This document shows, one piece after another, positions 17,501 through 25,504 of a stretch of DNA of 64,000 nt. The stretch is from JAOABV01 sp039801465. GTDB taxonomy: Bacteria > Hydrothermota > Tepidihabitantia > Tepidihabitantales > CAIPLT01. Every line of letters begins with the position of its first letter. Within the stretch, counting starts at the first letter, position 1. A program made the position numbers and the translations under genes. The notes under the pieces were generated by a model. It had not been told where the DNA came from. It worked only from the letters and a program-made list of their open reading frames with translations, and did no database searches. Location of the stretch: positions 62,001 to 126,000 of the forward strand of contig JBDRUT010000002.1 in assembly GCA_039801465.1 (NCBI GenBank), written 5' to 3'.

Positions 17501-18611
17501 ATTGGTTTTTGATAAACAGAAAATATTTCTTAATAATCTCAAAGGTTATGCTGGCAACGGCATTGTCCAAGCCAGTGGCTTCACTGAATTACATAATTTT
17601 ACCCAATTGGAAACTTTGTCCTGTGAAATTGAATTTCAAGATGCACCAATGCGTCCTCACAAAGATATTATGGGTATTGCTTCTGGCAAACTCTCTATTA
17701 ATTATAAACCCGCAGAAGTCAACCAAAAATCAGCTCCATTATCTTTAGCCGGTGTAATCGATATTAAAGAAGGGCTTTTAACAACAGAATTTGCTGAACC
17801 AACGGCAATTGGTGGTGAAGGTAAACTTAATGTGGATTTAAACCTAACTATTTTTAGTGAAAGAGGCTTATGGCTCAGAAATCGCTTATGTGATATTGAA
17901 TTATCCGCAAACCTAAATATTTTTTCTCAGACCTCAAATAATGAACTGACTAAACCTACAAGTAGTTCTATCGTCTATTCAGGACAATTAAAAGCGAATC
18001 TTGGCATCTTCTATTATCTCGACCATCCGTTGAGAATCACTAAAGGTGTTATTGATTTTGATAACATCTCAGAACTTAATCCTCTACTGGATATTAGCGC
18101 TGAAGTATATACCCGGCCAATTGTAATACCATCCGGTCTCAAAGAACGGGTCAAAATTATCCTTGCGCTTACTGGTCGCTTCAAAGAACCGGTCTTTACA
18201 TTTGCATCTGAACCTTCTGTGCTTTCAGAAGATGATATTATCAGTTATCTAAATTTCAATGTCACTTGGCAAGAAATGACTTCACAAGAATTAAAAGATG
18301 CCTTCAGCACCGCATTGTCAGAAAAACTCTTTGGATATTTTGAACGTCAACTTACAAAAAGAATTCGCAATCTCATATTGTTGGATTATTTATGGATTGA
18401 AAGCGGATTACTTTCTGGTACCGGTGCCAAAGTTACCGTTGGTAAATATATTGGTTCTCGGCTTTATTTTACTTACGAATATAATATTTCCGGAACTTCC
18501 CATGATATATTTCGTTTGGAATACTACATTGCAAAATCACATCAAATAATTGCTGAACGGGATGCGGATAATCACTATAATCTCAAATATCAATACAAAA
18601 TTCGCTATTGA
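14598..18611 (+). CDS. tamB: TamB-like translocation/assembly module protein (DUF490 C-terminus)
   Basis: TamB-type proteins are long beta-helical grooves spanning the periplasm, anchored in the inner membrane and thought to carry lipid or assist barrel assembly with an Omp85 partner. The 1337-residue product has one N-terminal membrane segment (VICLLVLVGIIVF), a long beta-rich middle, and the family C-terminus: GIFYYLDHPLRITKGVIDF, LLDISAEVYTRP, FTFASEPSVLSEDDIISYL and GLLSGTGAKVTVGKYIG. The Omp85 gene 15 bases upstream fits a TamA-TamB pair. Its middle holds foreign or repeated pieces: two palindromic elements, a 45-bp tandem repeat, a 30-bp direct repeat and a 58-nt stretch shared with priA. 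The first codons are made of repeated ATAGCGTA words. Confidence 0.85.
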   Translation: MRYSVKRIAYSVICLLVLVGIIVFRTRINNYLTSQSLKLLSRALNIQISAQKIKGSIFTSIVLSDVKIKFSSGDSLSAQSIKSEYNLFSIIFRHKNLIRNLLIVKPNVYLVSHLKKDDRSGLDSTNKEKSVSDESRSISYTLPMFLFNKLEIQNGTVFQNGKIILDSFSILTNLRLQPNSASASVNRAHLYLPKIPIKIQNFTGNISFHNNTLSLHNVSINTPSSRIQFNAIADFLNRYLSLDIKAGYYDLTEIANLKGNFDINGQIGIYFDKDKWNLLKIQSSLNYQSLNLKLPYVEISDGQGKIEFADSVANISCITPDSLIVNAQCFFTLPRQNEIYRPLTETVFNQINKNLYRISYQGKVSFNNFNISIKPPDTKNQQNKSDRIKSTDNKNRQNNSDLIKPTDTKNQQNKLDLISRLDGIIKFNGTGFEQIEFNLSASSQKPVIESISAKGTIVKGRLMIERLRIKDRTSILNSELKTLDSKVRMQKWIFEFKDFSLYLISEVLHQIGIDNFNIKGFVNGLCHLELIEQKIKTDGELNVRKGFLTLKKDNLSDIVYSIVDNEQDATYKEQERLFHYSHQPAASNILTSDLQNLPNQIYFKFEKLKLRYSVSDLQNLPEQINLCIESIVWSENRLSRFDFMLAKEKFLLSARNWTNSKVSSIESLDINGAIQNTNWSKIKFNFRQINIDNLIEHLKITTQNYSLVNTKEFSIGKKDKSFYIQDFTIKLGTGNLSLDLITYPQQKPQINFRAQQIDLQDIGNLIAKKTSTQGIVDLQFTSLSRSENNISANHLGYYISLSGKELKIPFDLFASDTDFYLIKKRPLRSSETDLKRTTQNAKFIDKGISAIEIKYLNGTAIWEDTNFQIKELKFVYDQDTSLISGKINLALNNSTEHQIDLNILLNDPGAWVFFFLKDVLIVQQAKISGQGKITGTVNRPIFSGIVNVSDARLLINTTQTLCHKVNAQLVFDKQKIFLNNLKGYAGNGIVQASGFTELHNFTQLETLSCEIEFQDAPMRPHKDIMGIASGKLSINYKPAEVNQKSAPLSLAGVIDIKEGLLTTEFAEPTAIGGEGKLNVDLNLTIFSERGLWLRNRLCDIELSANLNIFSQTSNNELTKPTSSSIVYSGQLKANLGIFYYLDHPLRITKGVIDFDNISELNPLLDISAEVYTRPIVIPSGLKERVKIILALTGRFKEPVFTFASEPSVLSEDDIISYLNFNVTWQEMTSQELKDAFSTALSEKLFGYFERQLTKRIRNLILLDYLWIESGLLSGTGAKVTVGKYIGSRLYFTYEYNISGTSHDIFRLEYYIAKSHQIIAERDADNHYNLKYQYKIRY
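14949..14996 (-). repeat. Two-hairpin dispersed element, inverted, in frame in tamB
   Basis: GACCG-cag-CGGTC at 14949-14961, 22 bases, then ATCCG-ttt-CAGAT at 14984-14996. Orientation is opposite to the copies at 12611 and 17039, yet the frame stays open and encodes DDRSGLDSTNKEKSVSDE. Confidence 0.7.
15724..15858 (+). repeat. 45-bp tandem repeat inside tamB, three units
   Basis: Units start at 15724, 15769 and 15814 and encode TDTKNQQNKSDRIKS, TDNKNRQNNSDLIKP and TDTKNQQNKLDLISR. Each begins with the hairpin-forming CTGATACTAAAAATCAG or a variant. This is a hydrophilic linker in the otherwise beta-rich protein. Confidence 0.8.
16281..16338 (+). repeat. 58-nt stretch shared with priA, in tamB
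   Basis: This matches 19598-19655 in priA at 53 of 58 bases and in the same reading frame (IVDNEQDATYKEQERLFHY against IVDNEHDVTYKEHERLFHY). In priA it is the DEAH-box region, a conserved family segment, so priA is the likely source and tamB the recipient. Confidence 0.85.
16371..16469 (+). repeat. 30-bp direct repeat pair in tamB
   Basis: 16371-16400 and 16440-16469 differ at one or two positions and encode SDLQNLPNQI and SDLQNLPEQI. The 69-base spacing gives a partial internal duplication just downstream of the priA-like stretch. Confidence 0.75.
17039..17083 (+). repeat. Two-hairpin dispersed element, in frame in tamB
   Basis: ATCCG-ata-CGGAT at 17039-17051, a 19-base A/T spacer, then GACCG-ctt-CGGTC at 17071-17083. 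It encodes SDTDFYLIKKRPLRSS, nearly the bamA peptide. The best-preserved copy in the window. Confidence 0.85.
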
Positions 18612-18727
18612 AAATCGCCAAGTGCTACAACAAAGCAATCACCGTTATCAACCAGAAGCGCCAATGCTAAAGAATATTACAATTACATTCCCTGATTACC
18701 TTCAGAAAACCTTTTCAAGCTAATAAG

Positions 18728-18802
18728 ATGTTTGCTCAAGTTGCGATTCCAAAAACATCTAATTTAACTCAATATCTTTCAGTGGCTTTTGTTTGCCTAT
18801 AA
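18728..18802 (+). pseudogene. Duplicated priA start (25-codon stub)
   Basis: The first 30 bases of priA are repeated here with one mismatch, exactly 90 bases upstream of the true start. The stub reads MFAQVAIPKT, continues with unrelated codons and stops at 18802. Only the copy at 18818 leads into a long frame. Confidence 0.7.
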
Positions 18803-18817
18803 GGTAAATCTGACACT

Positions 18818-20893
18818 ATGTTTGCTCAAGTTGCGATTCCAAAGACAATTCTTGAAACTTTAACTTATGCTGTTCCAGAAAAATTTATTTCGCTCATTAA
18901 AGTTGGTAGTTTAGTCAAAGTAATGTTAAAGAAGAAAACAACTTTCGGAATTGTCGTAGAATTAACTAACACACTCAAGAATGAACCCTCAAATTATGAG
19001 ATTAAAGACATCATAGAAATTATTCATCCCAATTTCTTGGATGACGAGTTTGTATCTCTCCTTTCTTGGGTAAAAAAATATTATCTGGTTAGTTGGGGAC
19101 AAATGTTGAATTTAGCTATTCCCCAAGGAGTTTATGATATATCTCTTAAAGATAAGAAAATTGAAGAAAATATCGAATCGCCACCGTCGCCAACAATTGC
19201 TGAACCGACCAAACCATTACATCAAAATAGCAATACAACAAAGCAGTTTAATTGGGGAATACGCCGGGTGTGTTATCAAATAAAAGCCAATCAATTCCAA
19301 TCATTCCTGTTATTTAATACTTTTGCTTACGACCTTATTGATATCTACTTAAAGATGATAGAAGAAGCAATTCGCATGAAAAAATCGGTCATTGTTTTAG
19401 TTCCAGAAATCAATCTTACTGCTAAGTTTATTGCGCAGTTTCGTTTACGACTGACCACTAATTTCTTCTGTCTACACTCGTCCTTAAAACATTCAGAACG
19501 CAAGCGTATTTGGTGGCAAATCCAATCCTGCGATTCTTCAGTAGTATTAGGAACACGCTCCGCAATCTTTGCCCCGGTAAAAAACTTAGGGTTGATTATT
19601 GTTGATAATGAGCATGATGTAACTTATAAAGAGCATGAAAGACTTTTCCATTATAATGCACGCGATATTGCTTTGGTTCGTGGTCAAAAAAGTAAAGCAG
19701 TAGTAGTCTTATCAAGCGCAACTCCATCCTGCGAATCTTTTTACAATGCGCAAATCAAAAAGTACAAACTAATAACTCCGTATCGTAATTTAGAAAAAAG
19801 AAAGAAAAATTCTGAGCGCCGCACCTTTTTGATTGATATGCGGCGCAGTCGAGATAAAATTATCTCGTTTCAATTACGAAATGAAATTATTTCCAATTTT
19901 AGTCAAAACCAACGTGTGGTATTATTCTTAAATCGTTTAGGCTTTGCGCGAGTCTTAAGTTGTAATGATTGTGGCTATATTCCACTTTGTCCTAATTGTG
20001 GTATTTCTCTAACTTATCATCGCGAAAAAGAATCCTTACTTTGTCATATCTGTCAAAGTCATCAACCAATCTTCGATTTTTGCCCTCAATGTAAAGGGAG
20101 CGATTTCTTTCTCTATGGTTTTGGAAGTGAAAAAGTCGAAGCGGAAGTTAAGAAATTTATCGAGCCTAATTATGTTTTGCGCTATGATTCGGATGTAAAA
20201 AAAATATTTAAAAAAGATGTTAACCAATTAATCAACGAGCGCAATATAAAAGTTCTGGTCACAACCAGATTAGGCATGCGAAATTTAGATTTTACTCAGT
20301 TTGCACTAGTGGCAGTAATACTTGCTGATACCTCGCTGTTTTTACCAGATTTTCGTGCACAAGAACGAACTTTTCAAGAATTGAGGCAAATTATTATCAG
20401 CGCTTTTGAAAACGCCAAAAGTAAAGTCTTTATCCAAAGCTACCATCCCGACCATCCGGCAGTCTGTTATGCAGTCCAGGCTAATTATAAAAAGTTTTAT
20501 GATTACGAAATCAAAATGCGTAAAAAACTCTTTTATCCGCCATTTTCGCGTCTGACGCTAATTAATGTCGCATCCAATCACAAAGAATCTGCAATCAGAG
20601 TTGCAGAGAGACTTTTTGAGAAAATTACTGAAATTAAGTCCCAACTTAAGTCATCTCAAAGTCTTGAGAGTGATAAAAAAATCTCCAATCATAAAATTCG
20701 GCTCGATTCTAACTCCTTTGAATTATTAGGTCCAAGTTTATCGTCTTTTACCCGTAGCTCATATCGCTATAATTACCAAATATTGTTAAAACTAAAACCC
20801 AATCTCTCCTTATCTAATTTGGTTTCACGAGAAGAGATTAATTCGTTTGTTGAGAAAGATGTTAAAATTGATATTAATGTTGACCCGATTTAA
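18818..20893 (+). CDS. priA: PriA-like primosomal protein N', helicase motifs lost
   Basis: PriA restarts stalled replication by binding fork DNA and loading the replicative helicase. The N-terminal 3'-DNA-binding domain is recognisable (AQVAIPKTILETLTYAVP, GSLVKVMLKKKTTFGIV). All eight zinc cysteines remain (CNDC, CPNC, CHIC, CPQC). The ATPase core is damaged: the Walker A position, normally GVTGSGKTEVY, reads LLFNTFAYDLIDIY; the DEEHD box reads DNEHD; and the QxxGRxxR motif VI reads QIIISAFENAK. Outside these motifs the protein is full length and open (691 residues), as in actinobacterial PriA proteins that lack helicase activity. A structural, non-helicase role is inferred. Confidence 0.85.
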   Translation: MFAQVAIPKTILETLTYAVPEKFISLIKVGSLVKVMLKKKTTFGIVVELTNTLKNEPSNYEIKDIIEIIHPNFLDDEFVSLLSWVKKYYLVSWGQMLNLAIPQGVYDISLKDKKIEENIESPPSPTIAEPTKPLHQNSNTTKQFNWGIRRVCYQIKANQFQSFLLFNTFAYDLIDIYLKMIEEAIRMKKSVIVLVPEINLTAKFIAQFRLRLTTNFFCLHSSLKHSERKRIWWQIQSCDSSVVLGTRSAIFAPVKNLGLIIVDNEHDVTYKEHERLFHYNARDIALVRGQKSKAVVVLSSATPSCESFYNAQIKKYKLITPYRNLEKRKKNSERRTFLIDMRRSRDKIISFQLRNEIISNFSQNQRVVLFLNRLGFARVLSCNDCGYIPLCPNCGISLTYHREKESLLCHICQSHQPIFDFCPQCKGSDFFLYGFGSEKVEAEVKKFIEPNYVLRYDSDVKKIFKKDVNQLINERNIKVLVTTRLGMRNLDFTQFALVAVILADTSLFLPDFRAQERTFQELRQIIISAFENAKSKVFIQSYHPDHPAVCYAVQANYKKFYDYEIKMRKKLFYPPFSRLTLINVASNHKESAIRVAERLFEKITEIKSQLKSSQSLESDKKISNHKIRLDSNSFELLGPSLSSFTRSSYRYNYQILLKLKPNLSLSNLVSREEINSFVEKDVKIDINVDPI

Positions 20894-21235
20894 GAATTAA
20901 TCAAAACATTAAAATACTGAACAAAATCTAACTGAAACAAAACATATTAATTAATCTTAAGAAAATTTTTATGCTAATATCTAAATGTAATCGAAATGTT
21001 TCATTTTACTCAGAAAGATACATTACTTATCTTTTTAGAAGAGCAACGCTTGTTAATCTTCAATTTTATGAGCTTTCTGTAATTTTTATTATTGAATTTT
21101 TCTTCATCGCATTAATGGTCTGTTGCATGACTCCTATTTTTTCAATCCAAATCACAACTGATTATACAGATAATATTTGGGCAAACATTGCATCTTTTTC
21201 TTGACTAAACTTAATTTTTTAGTATTATTTATACT
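20894..21235. other. Spacer between priA and secG
   Basis: 342 AT-rich bases. A 77-codon frame at 20971-21204 lacks a Shine-Dalgarno, resembles no family I know and overlaps the secG promoter, so I do not call it. The only supported feature is the secG promoter at the end. Confidence 0.5.
21201..21228 (+). promoter_or_regulatory. Promoter for secG-rplU, leaderless position
   Basis: TTGACT at 21201, 16 bases, TATTAT at 21223-21228. Transcription should begin at about 21235, one base before the secG ATG, and there is no Shine-Dalgarno. Confidence 0.6.
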
Positions 21236-21538
21236 ATGTTTGGACTATTTATTGTTTTACACATATTAGCCTGCGTATTACTGATTATCATTGTGCTCTT
21301 TCAGCAGCCACAAAAAGGTGGCGTCACAAGCGTTTTGGGTGGCGGTGAGTCAATATTTGGTGGCGGCGGTGCTGCACCATTTATGACTAAACTTACTTCT
21401 GGCTTAGCAATATTATTCATGATAACATCTCTTTCTTTAGTTTTAATTTCTTCTCGTCGAGTTCGACCAGTTCAGACCCGGCCAGCACCAGAAAGCACAA
21501 CTCCCAGCCCAGAGGCTCCGCTTCCTGGTGAACAATAA
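21236..21538 (+). CDS. secG: Preprotein translocase subunit SecG
   Basis: SecG is the small accessory subunit of the SecYEG channel in the inner membrane. The 100-residue product has two membrane helices (LFIVLHILACVLLIIIVLF and LAILFMITSLSLVLIS) joined by the typical glycine-rich cytoplasmic loop QQPQKGGVTSVLGGGESIFG. A proline-rich tail follows. A promoter ends eight bases before the ATG, so its mRNA is probably leaderless. rplU follows 14 bases later with a good ribosome site. Confidence 0.92.
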   Translation: MFGLFIVLHILACVLLIIIVLFQQPQKGGVTSVLGGGESIFGGGGAAPFMTKLTSGLAILFMITSLSLVLISSRRVRPVQTRPAPESTTPSPEAPLPGEQ

Positions 21539-21552
21539 TTTAAGGAGCGCTA

Positions 21553-21900
21553 ATGGCAAAATTCTCTAAAGATAACGCTACATTTGCAGTGGTAAAAATT
21601 CAAGGTGCTCAATATTTGGTCAAACCAAAAGAAAAGATAGCAGTTAATCGATTAGCCGCCGAACCTGGAACAGTAATTAAATTTAACGAGGTGCTCTTTA
21701 TAAAGAGTAAAAACAATACAATTGTAGGCAATCCGACAGTTGCGGGCGCGGAAATCACCGCCAAAGTCATAAATCATATTAGAGCACCAAAAGTTTATAC
21801 TTTTAAGTTCATCCGTCGAGAAAACTATCGACGATTAAAAGGCCACAAACAACCATTGACTGAATTAGAAATATTAGAAATAAACTATTCGCCGAAATAG
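21553..21900 (+). CDS. rplU: 50S ribosomal protein L21
   Basis: L21 binds 23S rRNA in the large subunit. TFAVVKIQGAQYLVKPKEKI and KFIRRENYRRLKGHKQPLTEL match the conserved start and end of the family. It has about ten extra N-terminal residues. The start has TAAGGAG at a proper distance. rpmA (L27), which usually follows, is absent; a secreted protein gene comes next. Confidence 0.93.
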   Translation: MAKFSKDNATFAVVKIQGAQYLVKPKEKIAVNRLAAEPGTVIKFNEVLFIKSKNNTIVGNPTVAGAEITAKVINHIRAPKVYTFKFIRRENYRRLKGHKQPLTELEILEINYSPK

Positions 21901-21961
21901 CACATCACACGAAAATTTTCTTCCTTACGAAATGGGTTAAATATAATATAGGTCTTAAAAA

Positions 21962-22828
21962 ATGTTCAGTTTAAGTTCAAAAAAAATTATCTTGAGCCTT
22001 TTAATCTTATGTTTTGTCTGTGCTTTTATTTCTATCAGTAAAGCCAATCTTTTAACTGACCCAAGTTTTGAAAACTGGTTAAGTCCCTTTCAACCTGGTG
22101 GTACTTGGCGCGTGGAAGATACAACTTATACCCAAATAACAAAAGAAAGCACTTTAGTTTTTGATGGTAATTATGCTTTGAAAATGACCAGAAAAATTGC
22201 CGGCACAGGCAATAATCGCGGTATTTTCCAAAGAGTACCCCTTCCTTTAGGCCGTAATTATTCGCTAATTAGATGTCGATTCTTTGATAATTCTGATAGT
22301 ATTAGAGGTGGAATTACTGTAACCTGGCGTCGTCAGGATTCTTCTGCAATCAGTTCTTGGCGCACAATTTATACAACCAATTCACCTACTTGGCAGGTCG
22401 TTCAATTGGATACAATTTCTCCAGATGAAGCCCGTTGGGCAGATGTAATTATTCGCACATACGGTATCAATTCTTCTACTCCAGCAGGCGGCACCTTAGT
22501 GGTTGATAGTGCGGTTTTCATTACAGTAACTTCCATTGATGAAAGTAAAAACCGTAATAAGAAATCCAATCTTATCGTCTTACCAAATCCATTCACCAAT
22601 TATACAAAAATAAGTTTTAATATTGAGCCGTTGACATTAGAGAAGATACATATTTTTGATGTTTCAGGCAACCTTATAAAAATTATCAATAAACCCAACA
22701 ACAGTGATTTTGTAATTTGGTATGGTGAAGATAATAATGGCAAAAAATTGCCTGCCGGCGTCTATTTTGTTTGTTTAGAGTCAAAAGTAAATCCATTACA
22801 TTTAATAAAAGTTTTGTTCTTAAAATAG
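21962..22828 (+). CDS. Secreted protein with carbohydrate-binding-like domain and type IX-like sorting tail
   Basis: The 288-residue product has a signal peptide (IILSLLILCFVCAFISISKA). Residues about 28-185 resemble a CBM4/9-type jelly-roll domain: NLLTDPSFENWL at its start and a VQLDTISPDEARWADVIIRTYG segment. Residues about 195-288 form a sorting domain of the type IX/FlgD-like kind: IVLPNPFTNYTKISFNI, IHIFDVSGNLIKII, GVYFVCLES. Such tails direct proteins to the surface in FCB bacteria. Ligand unknown. TATAAT at 21945 may be its own promoter, without a clear -35. Confidence 0.7.
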   Translation: MFSLSSKKIILSLLILCFVCAFISISKANLLTDPSFENWLSPFQPGGTWRVEDTTYTQITKESTLVFDGNYALKMTRKIAGTGNNRGIFQRVPLPLGRNYSLIRCRFFDNSDSIRGGITVTWRRQDSSAISSWRTIYTTNSPTWQVVQLDTISPDEARWADVIIRTYGINSSTPAGGTLVVDSAVFITVTSIDESKNRNKKSNLIVLPNPFTNYTKISFNIEPLTLEKIHIFDVSGNLIKIINKPNNSDFVIWYGEDNNGKKLPAGVYFVCLESKVNPLHLIKVLFLK

Positions 22829-22857
22829 AAATGGATAAGATTAATAAAAATCTGCTG

Positions 22858-22887
22858 ACCGATACGGATTTTCGAAAGGTACCTTTC
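22858..22887 (+). repeat. Palindromic element half-copy in a spacer
   Basis: ACCGATACGGATTTTCGAAA shares the first hairpin of the dispersed element; GAAAGGTACCTTTC at 22874-22887 is a perfect palindrome in place of the usual spacer and second hairpin. It lies between two secreted-protein genes. Confidence 0.55.
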
Positions 22888-22959
22888 AAAGATTTGGTTA
22901 AAGCAACCAATAATAAATGTCCGTTTAGGATTATTAAGATTCAGCAGTAAGGAGTATTT

Positions 22960-24504
22960 ATGTTAGTAATTATAATGTCACTTTTAATTATGCAACCACA
23001 AGGAGAGATTATTTGGTCTGCGCAAGGCACAGGTGGTATTTATTGTGCAGTGCCGACTTATGATTATAACAATGATGGACATCCTGATGTAGTTGCTGCA
23101 GCATATTATGGTGCTTATCCTTCGCCACCAATTAGACTCTTTTTACGCTCCGGTATAGATGGCGCAATTATTTGGACCCGAGCTGATTGCCAAGGTGTCT
23201 GGGGAACGCGGGGCTTAAAGACAATAGATGACATTAGCGGTGATTCAATCCCTGATATAATAATGGGAACTCCAGGTGGTATATATCCCGGCCGAACAGT
23301 TTTTGCTATCAATGGACTGACATCCCAAATTATTTGGAGTTATTCATATTATCCTGACGCCGGCTGGGTCTATAGTGTAAGTCCATTTATCGATTTGAAT
23401 AATGACGGTTATCCTGAAGTATTAGCCGGAGTCGGTGGAATTTCAACTGACCATCGGGGTATTGCCCAATGTTTTAATGGCAACACTGGTGCTTCATTCT
23501 GGTCGTTTCGGCCCAATGATGCGGTTATGTGTATTGCTCCGCATATCGACTTAAATAATGATACTGTGCCCGAAGTGCTTGTCGCTTCTGGTGGCAATGG
23601 GTTAGATAATAGAATCTATTGCTTAAATGGTAGGACCGGCACACAAATGTGGTCATATTTAACAGGAAATTCAGTAGAATTCGTTGCCTCCATCGGTGAT
23701 GTCAATAATAATGGCATAAGAGATGTTGTTGGCGGCGGCTGGGCTTATACGGTTTATTGTGTTGAAGGTTCTAATGGTGCATTAATTTGGCAAAATAATC
23801 TTGGTTCAGGTCGAGTAATTTACGAATTAAGAAAGATCCGCGATATTAACAATGATGGCTTTGACGATGTTGTCGTCGGTTCTTGGTCAAGTTTAGTGAG
23901 TGTACTTTCTGGTCAAAATGGAACTGTGCTTTGGTCACAAACTGTTGGTAGTGATTGCTGGAATGTTGATACTTTAGCCGATATTACAGGTGATAATATA
24001 CCAGAAGTCATTGCCGGAGCAGTAAACGGAAGAAACATCAAGGTAATGGATGGCGCTAATGGCAATGTTATTTGGCAATATAATTTTATTGATAGGGTCT
24101 ACGATGTTACTGCTGCTCCTGACCTTAATGGCGATAGTATTCCAGATGTCTTAGTTGGCCTCCAAGACCAGAATAGCCAACCTTATCAACTCTATGCGTT
24201 CAAAGGCCTCCCTAGTGGTGTTAATCTCAAAGAAAGCTACGGTGTAGCCACAGCAAACAGGGTCTCTGTAGAATATAAAGCAAATCAGGTAGTCCTGAAA
24301 CTGTCAATTCCTAATGGCAAAACATTCTTTACTAAATTGTATGATTTGAATGGCAGGATATTAGAATCAACATCTTTAGTAAAATCAAATGGCAGTGTCT
24401 ATAATCTCAGTATCAGCCGTGACCGAAGACCATCGGGTGTATATTTTGTCCACATAGAAATTGAAAAAGAACGACCACAAACTGTAAAAGTTCTACTATT
24501 CTAA
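22960..24504 (+). CDS. Secreted FG-GAP/VCBS-repeat beta-propeller protein with sorting tail
   Basis: A 514-residue exported protein with a short hydrophobic N-terminus (MLVIIMSLLIMQPQ). Repeated blades carry calcium-loop-like sequences: DYNNDGHPDVV, DISGDSIPDII, DLNNDGYPEVL, DLNNDTVPEVL, DVNNNGIRDVV, DINNDGFDDVV, DITGDNIPEVI, DLNGDSIPDVL, each paired with a NGxxGxxIWxY strand as in PQQ/FG-GAP propellers. The last about 80 residues (LYDLNGRILESTS, RRPSGVYFVHIE) form a type IX-like sorting domain. The start has TAAGGAG. Likely surface adhesion or binding; no catalytic residues are apparent. Confidence 0.75.
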   Translation: MLVIIMSLLIMQPQGEIIWSAQGTGGIYCAVPTYDYNNDGHPDVVAAAYYGAYPSPPIRLFLRSGIDGAIIWTRADCQGVWGTRGLKTIDDISGDSIPDIIMGTPGGIYPGRTVFAINGLTSQIIWSYSYYPDAGWVYSVSPFIDLNNDGYPEVLAGVGGISTDHRGIAQCFNGNTGASFWSFRPNDAVMCIAPHIDLNNDTVPEVLVASGGNGLDNRIYCLNGRTGTQMWSYLTGNSVEFVASIGDVNNNGIRDVVGGGWAYTVYCVEGSNGALIWQNNLGSGRVIYELRKIRDINNDGFDDVVVGSWSSLVSVLSGQNGTVLWSQTVGSDCWNVDTLADITGDNIPEVIAGAVNGRNIKVMDGANGNVIWQYNFIDRVYDVTAAPDLNGDSIPDVLVGLQDQNSQPYQLYAFKGLPSGVNLKESYGVATANRVSVEYKANQVVLKLSIPNGKTFFTKLYDLNGRILESTSLVKSNGSVYNLSISRDRRPSGVYFVHIEIEKERPQTVKVLLF

Positions 24505-24563
24505 TATATTACCTGTGGGTTTTTTAAGTCTATTCTAATCCTTTGTGGTATTAGCATAAAATA

Positions 24564-25160
24564 TCAAAGATTGTGAATTTTGATAACCTTTTGTGGTGTC
24601 AAAATGTAATCTACTTTTATATCCTTTTCAGTCACTAATTTAGAAAAATCAGGCACAATTTGGCATTCATGAACAATTGTAATAACCTTGGCATCAGGTT
24701 TAAGTAATTTTCTGCTAAGCAATTCTTCATATTCTCTATCGCCATATCCTTTGCCTTTACCCAGCCGATTCCCTTGTAAATCGACCGCAACACTACCTTG
24801 AATAAATAGTTCTGCCGGTGTTTGTGGTGTCTCGCCATATCTTTTAAACCCCTGGATTGTAATTGCTTTACTCGCGAGTTCTTTACCCTTAATTTCTTTA
24901 TAATCTGTGATATGTGGTAATGCAACTAAAAGAATTTTTCCTTTGGCTAAAATCAATCTACGGGCAGCACTCAAAACTGCATCAGGCGCAGTAAAAATAC
25001 ACTGAGCAATCTCAAATTCTGGAATTTTTAATAATTGAGCACAAGCCTTTTCCGCACCAACAAAATTAGGAATTCGACCATAACATGGTTTGGGAAAAGT
25101 AATAAGATTATTTTTTTCCATATAATCCCAAATGCGAAATCGAATTTCATCTTTAGTCAT
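24564..25160 (-). CDS. 5-formyltetrahydrofolate cyclo-ligase family protein
   Basis: The family converts 5-formyl-THF to 5,10-methenyl-THF using ATP. The 198-residue protein has DEIRFRIWDYMEKNN at the start, VGAEKACAQL, VALPHITDYKEI, and the signature GKGKGYGDREYEEL followed by ITIVHECQIVP. The form with PxPCYGRIPNFxGAE resembles the archaeal/MTHFSD branch more than the short bacterial FAU1 type, so the exact substrate is uncertain. It stands alone, convergent with the propeller gene, and its start faces a long non-coding region. Confidence 0.75.
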   Translation of the reverse strand: MTKDEIRFRIWDYMEKNNLITFPKPCYGRIPNFVGAEKACAQLLKIPEFEIAQCIFTAPDAVLSAARRLILAKGKILLVALPHITDYKEIKGKELASKAITIQGFKRYGETPQTPAELFIQGSVAVDLQGNRLGKGKGYGDREYEELLSRKLLKPDAKVITIVHECQIVPDFSKLVTEKDIKVDYILTPQKVIKIHNL

Positions 25161-25402
25161 AGTATCTTATATAAATTTATAAGTATTAAATTGTAACCAT
25201 AGAATTCGTTTAATGCAACATTTATTAGTCTTATTTCTCATACAAAAATGCCGATTGATTAAACAAAACAATATCCTTTACGGCTGGGTAATTGACACGC
25301 AAACAGACACTTTTAATGGTCTAAAACAGAAAGTATACTCAATCCAATTTACAATAAAATACCGTGCTTTCCTCTTTGACTTACTATTTGGCGAGGTTTA
25401 TG

Positions 25403-25425
25403 GTTTACGAAATCGTCTCGTAAAC
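25403..25425. repeat. Perfect inverted repeat
   Basis: GTTTACGA, seven bases, TCGTAAAC. Eight perfect base pairs in otherwise random-looking spacer; could be an operator or a cruciform near the DnaA boxes. Confidence 0.6.
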
Positions 25426-25504
25426 GACGATCTTATCTACTCGGACTAAAATTTTAATCGTGATAACAAAATTGGCATAATAAGCTAAAGAAAATTAGAT
25501 AGAC

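Noticed and set aside
20971..21204. 77-codon frame before secG
   Set aside because: No ribosome site, no recognisable family, and it overlaps the secG promoter; composition looks like spacer.
25213..25449. 78-codon frame downstream of the folate cyclo-ligase start
   Set aside because: It contains the inverted repeat, has no Shine-Dalgarno and no family resemblance.
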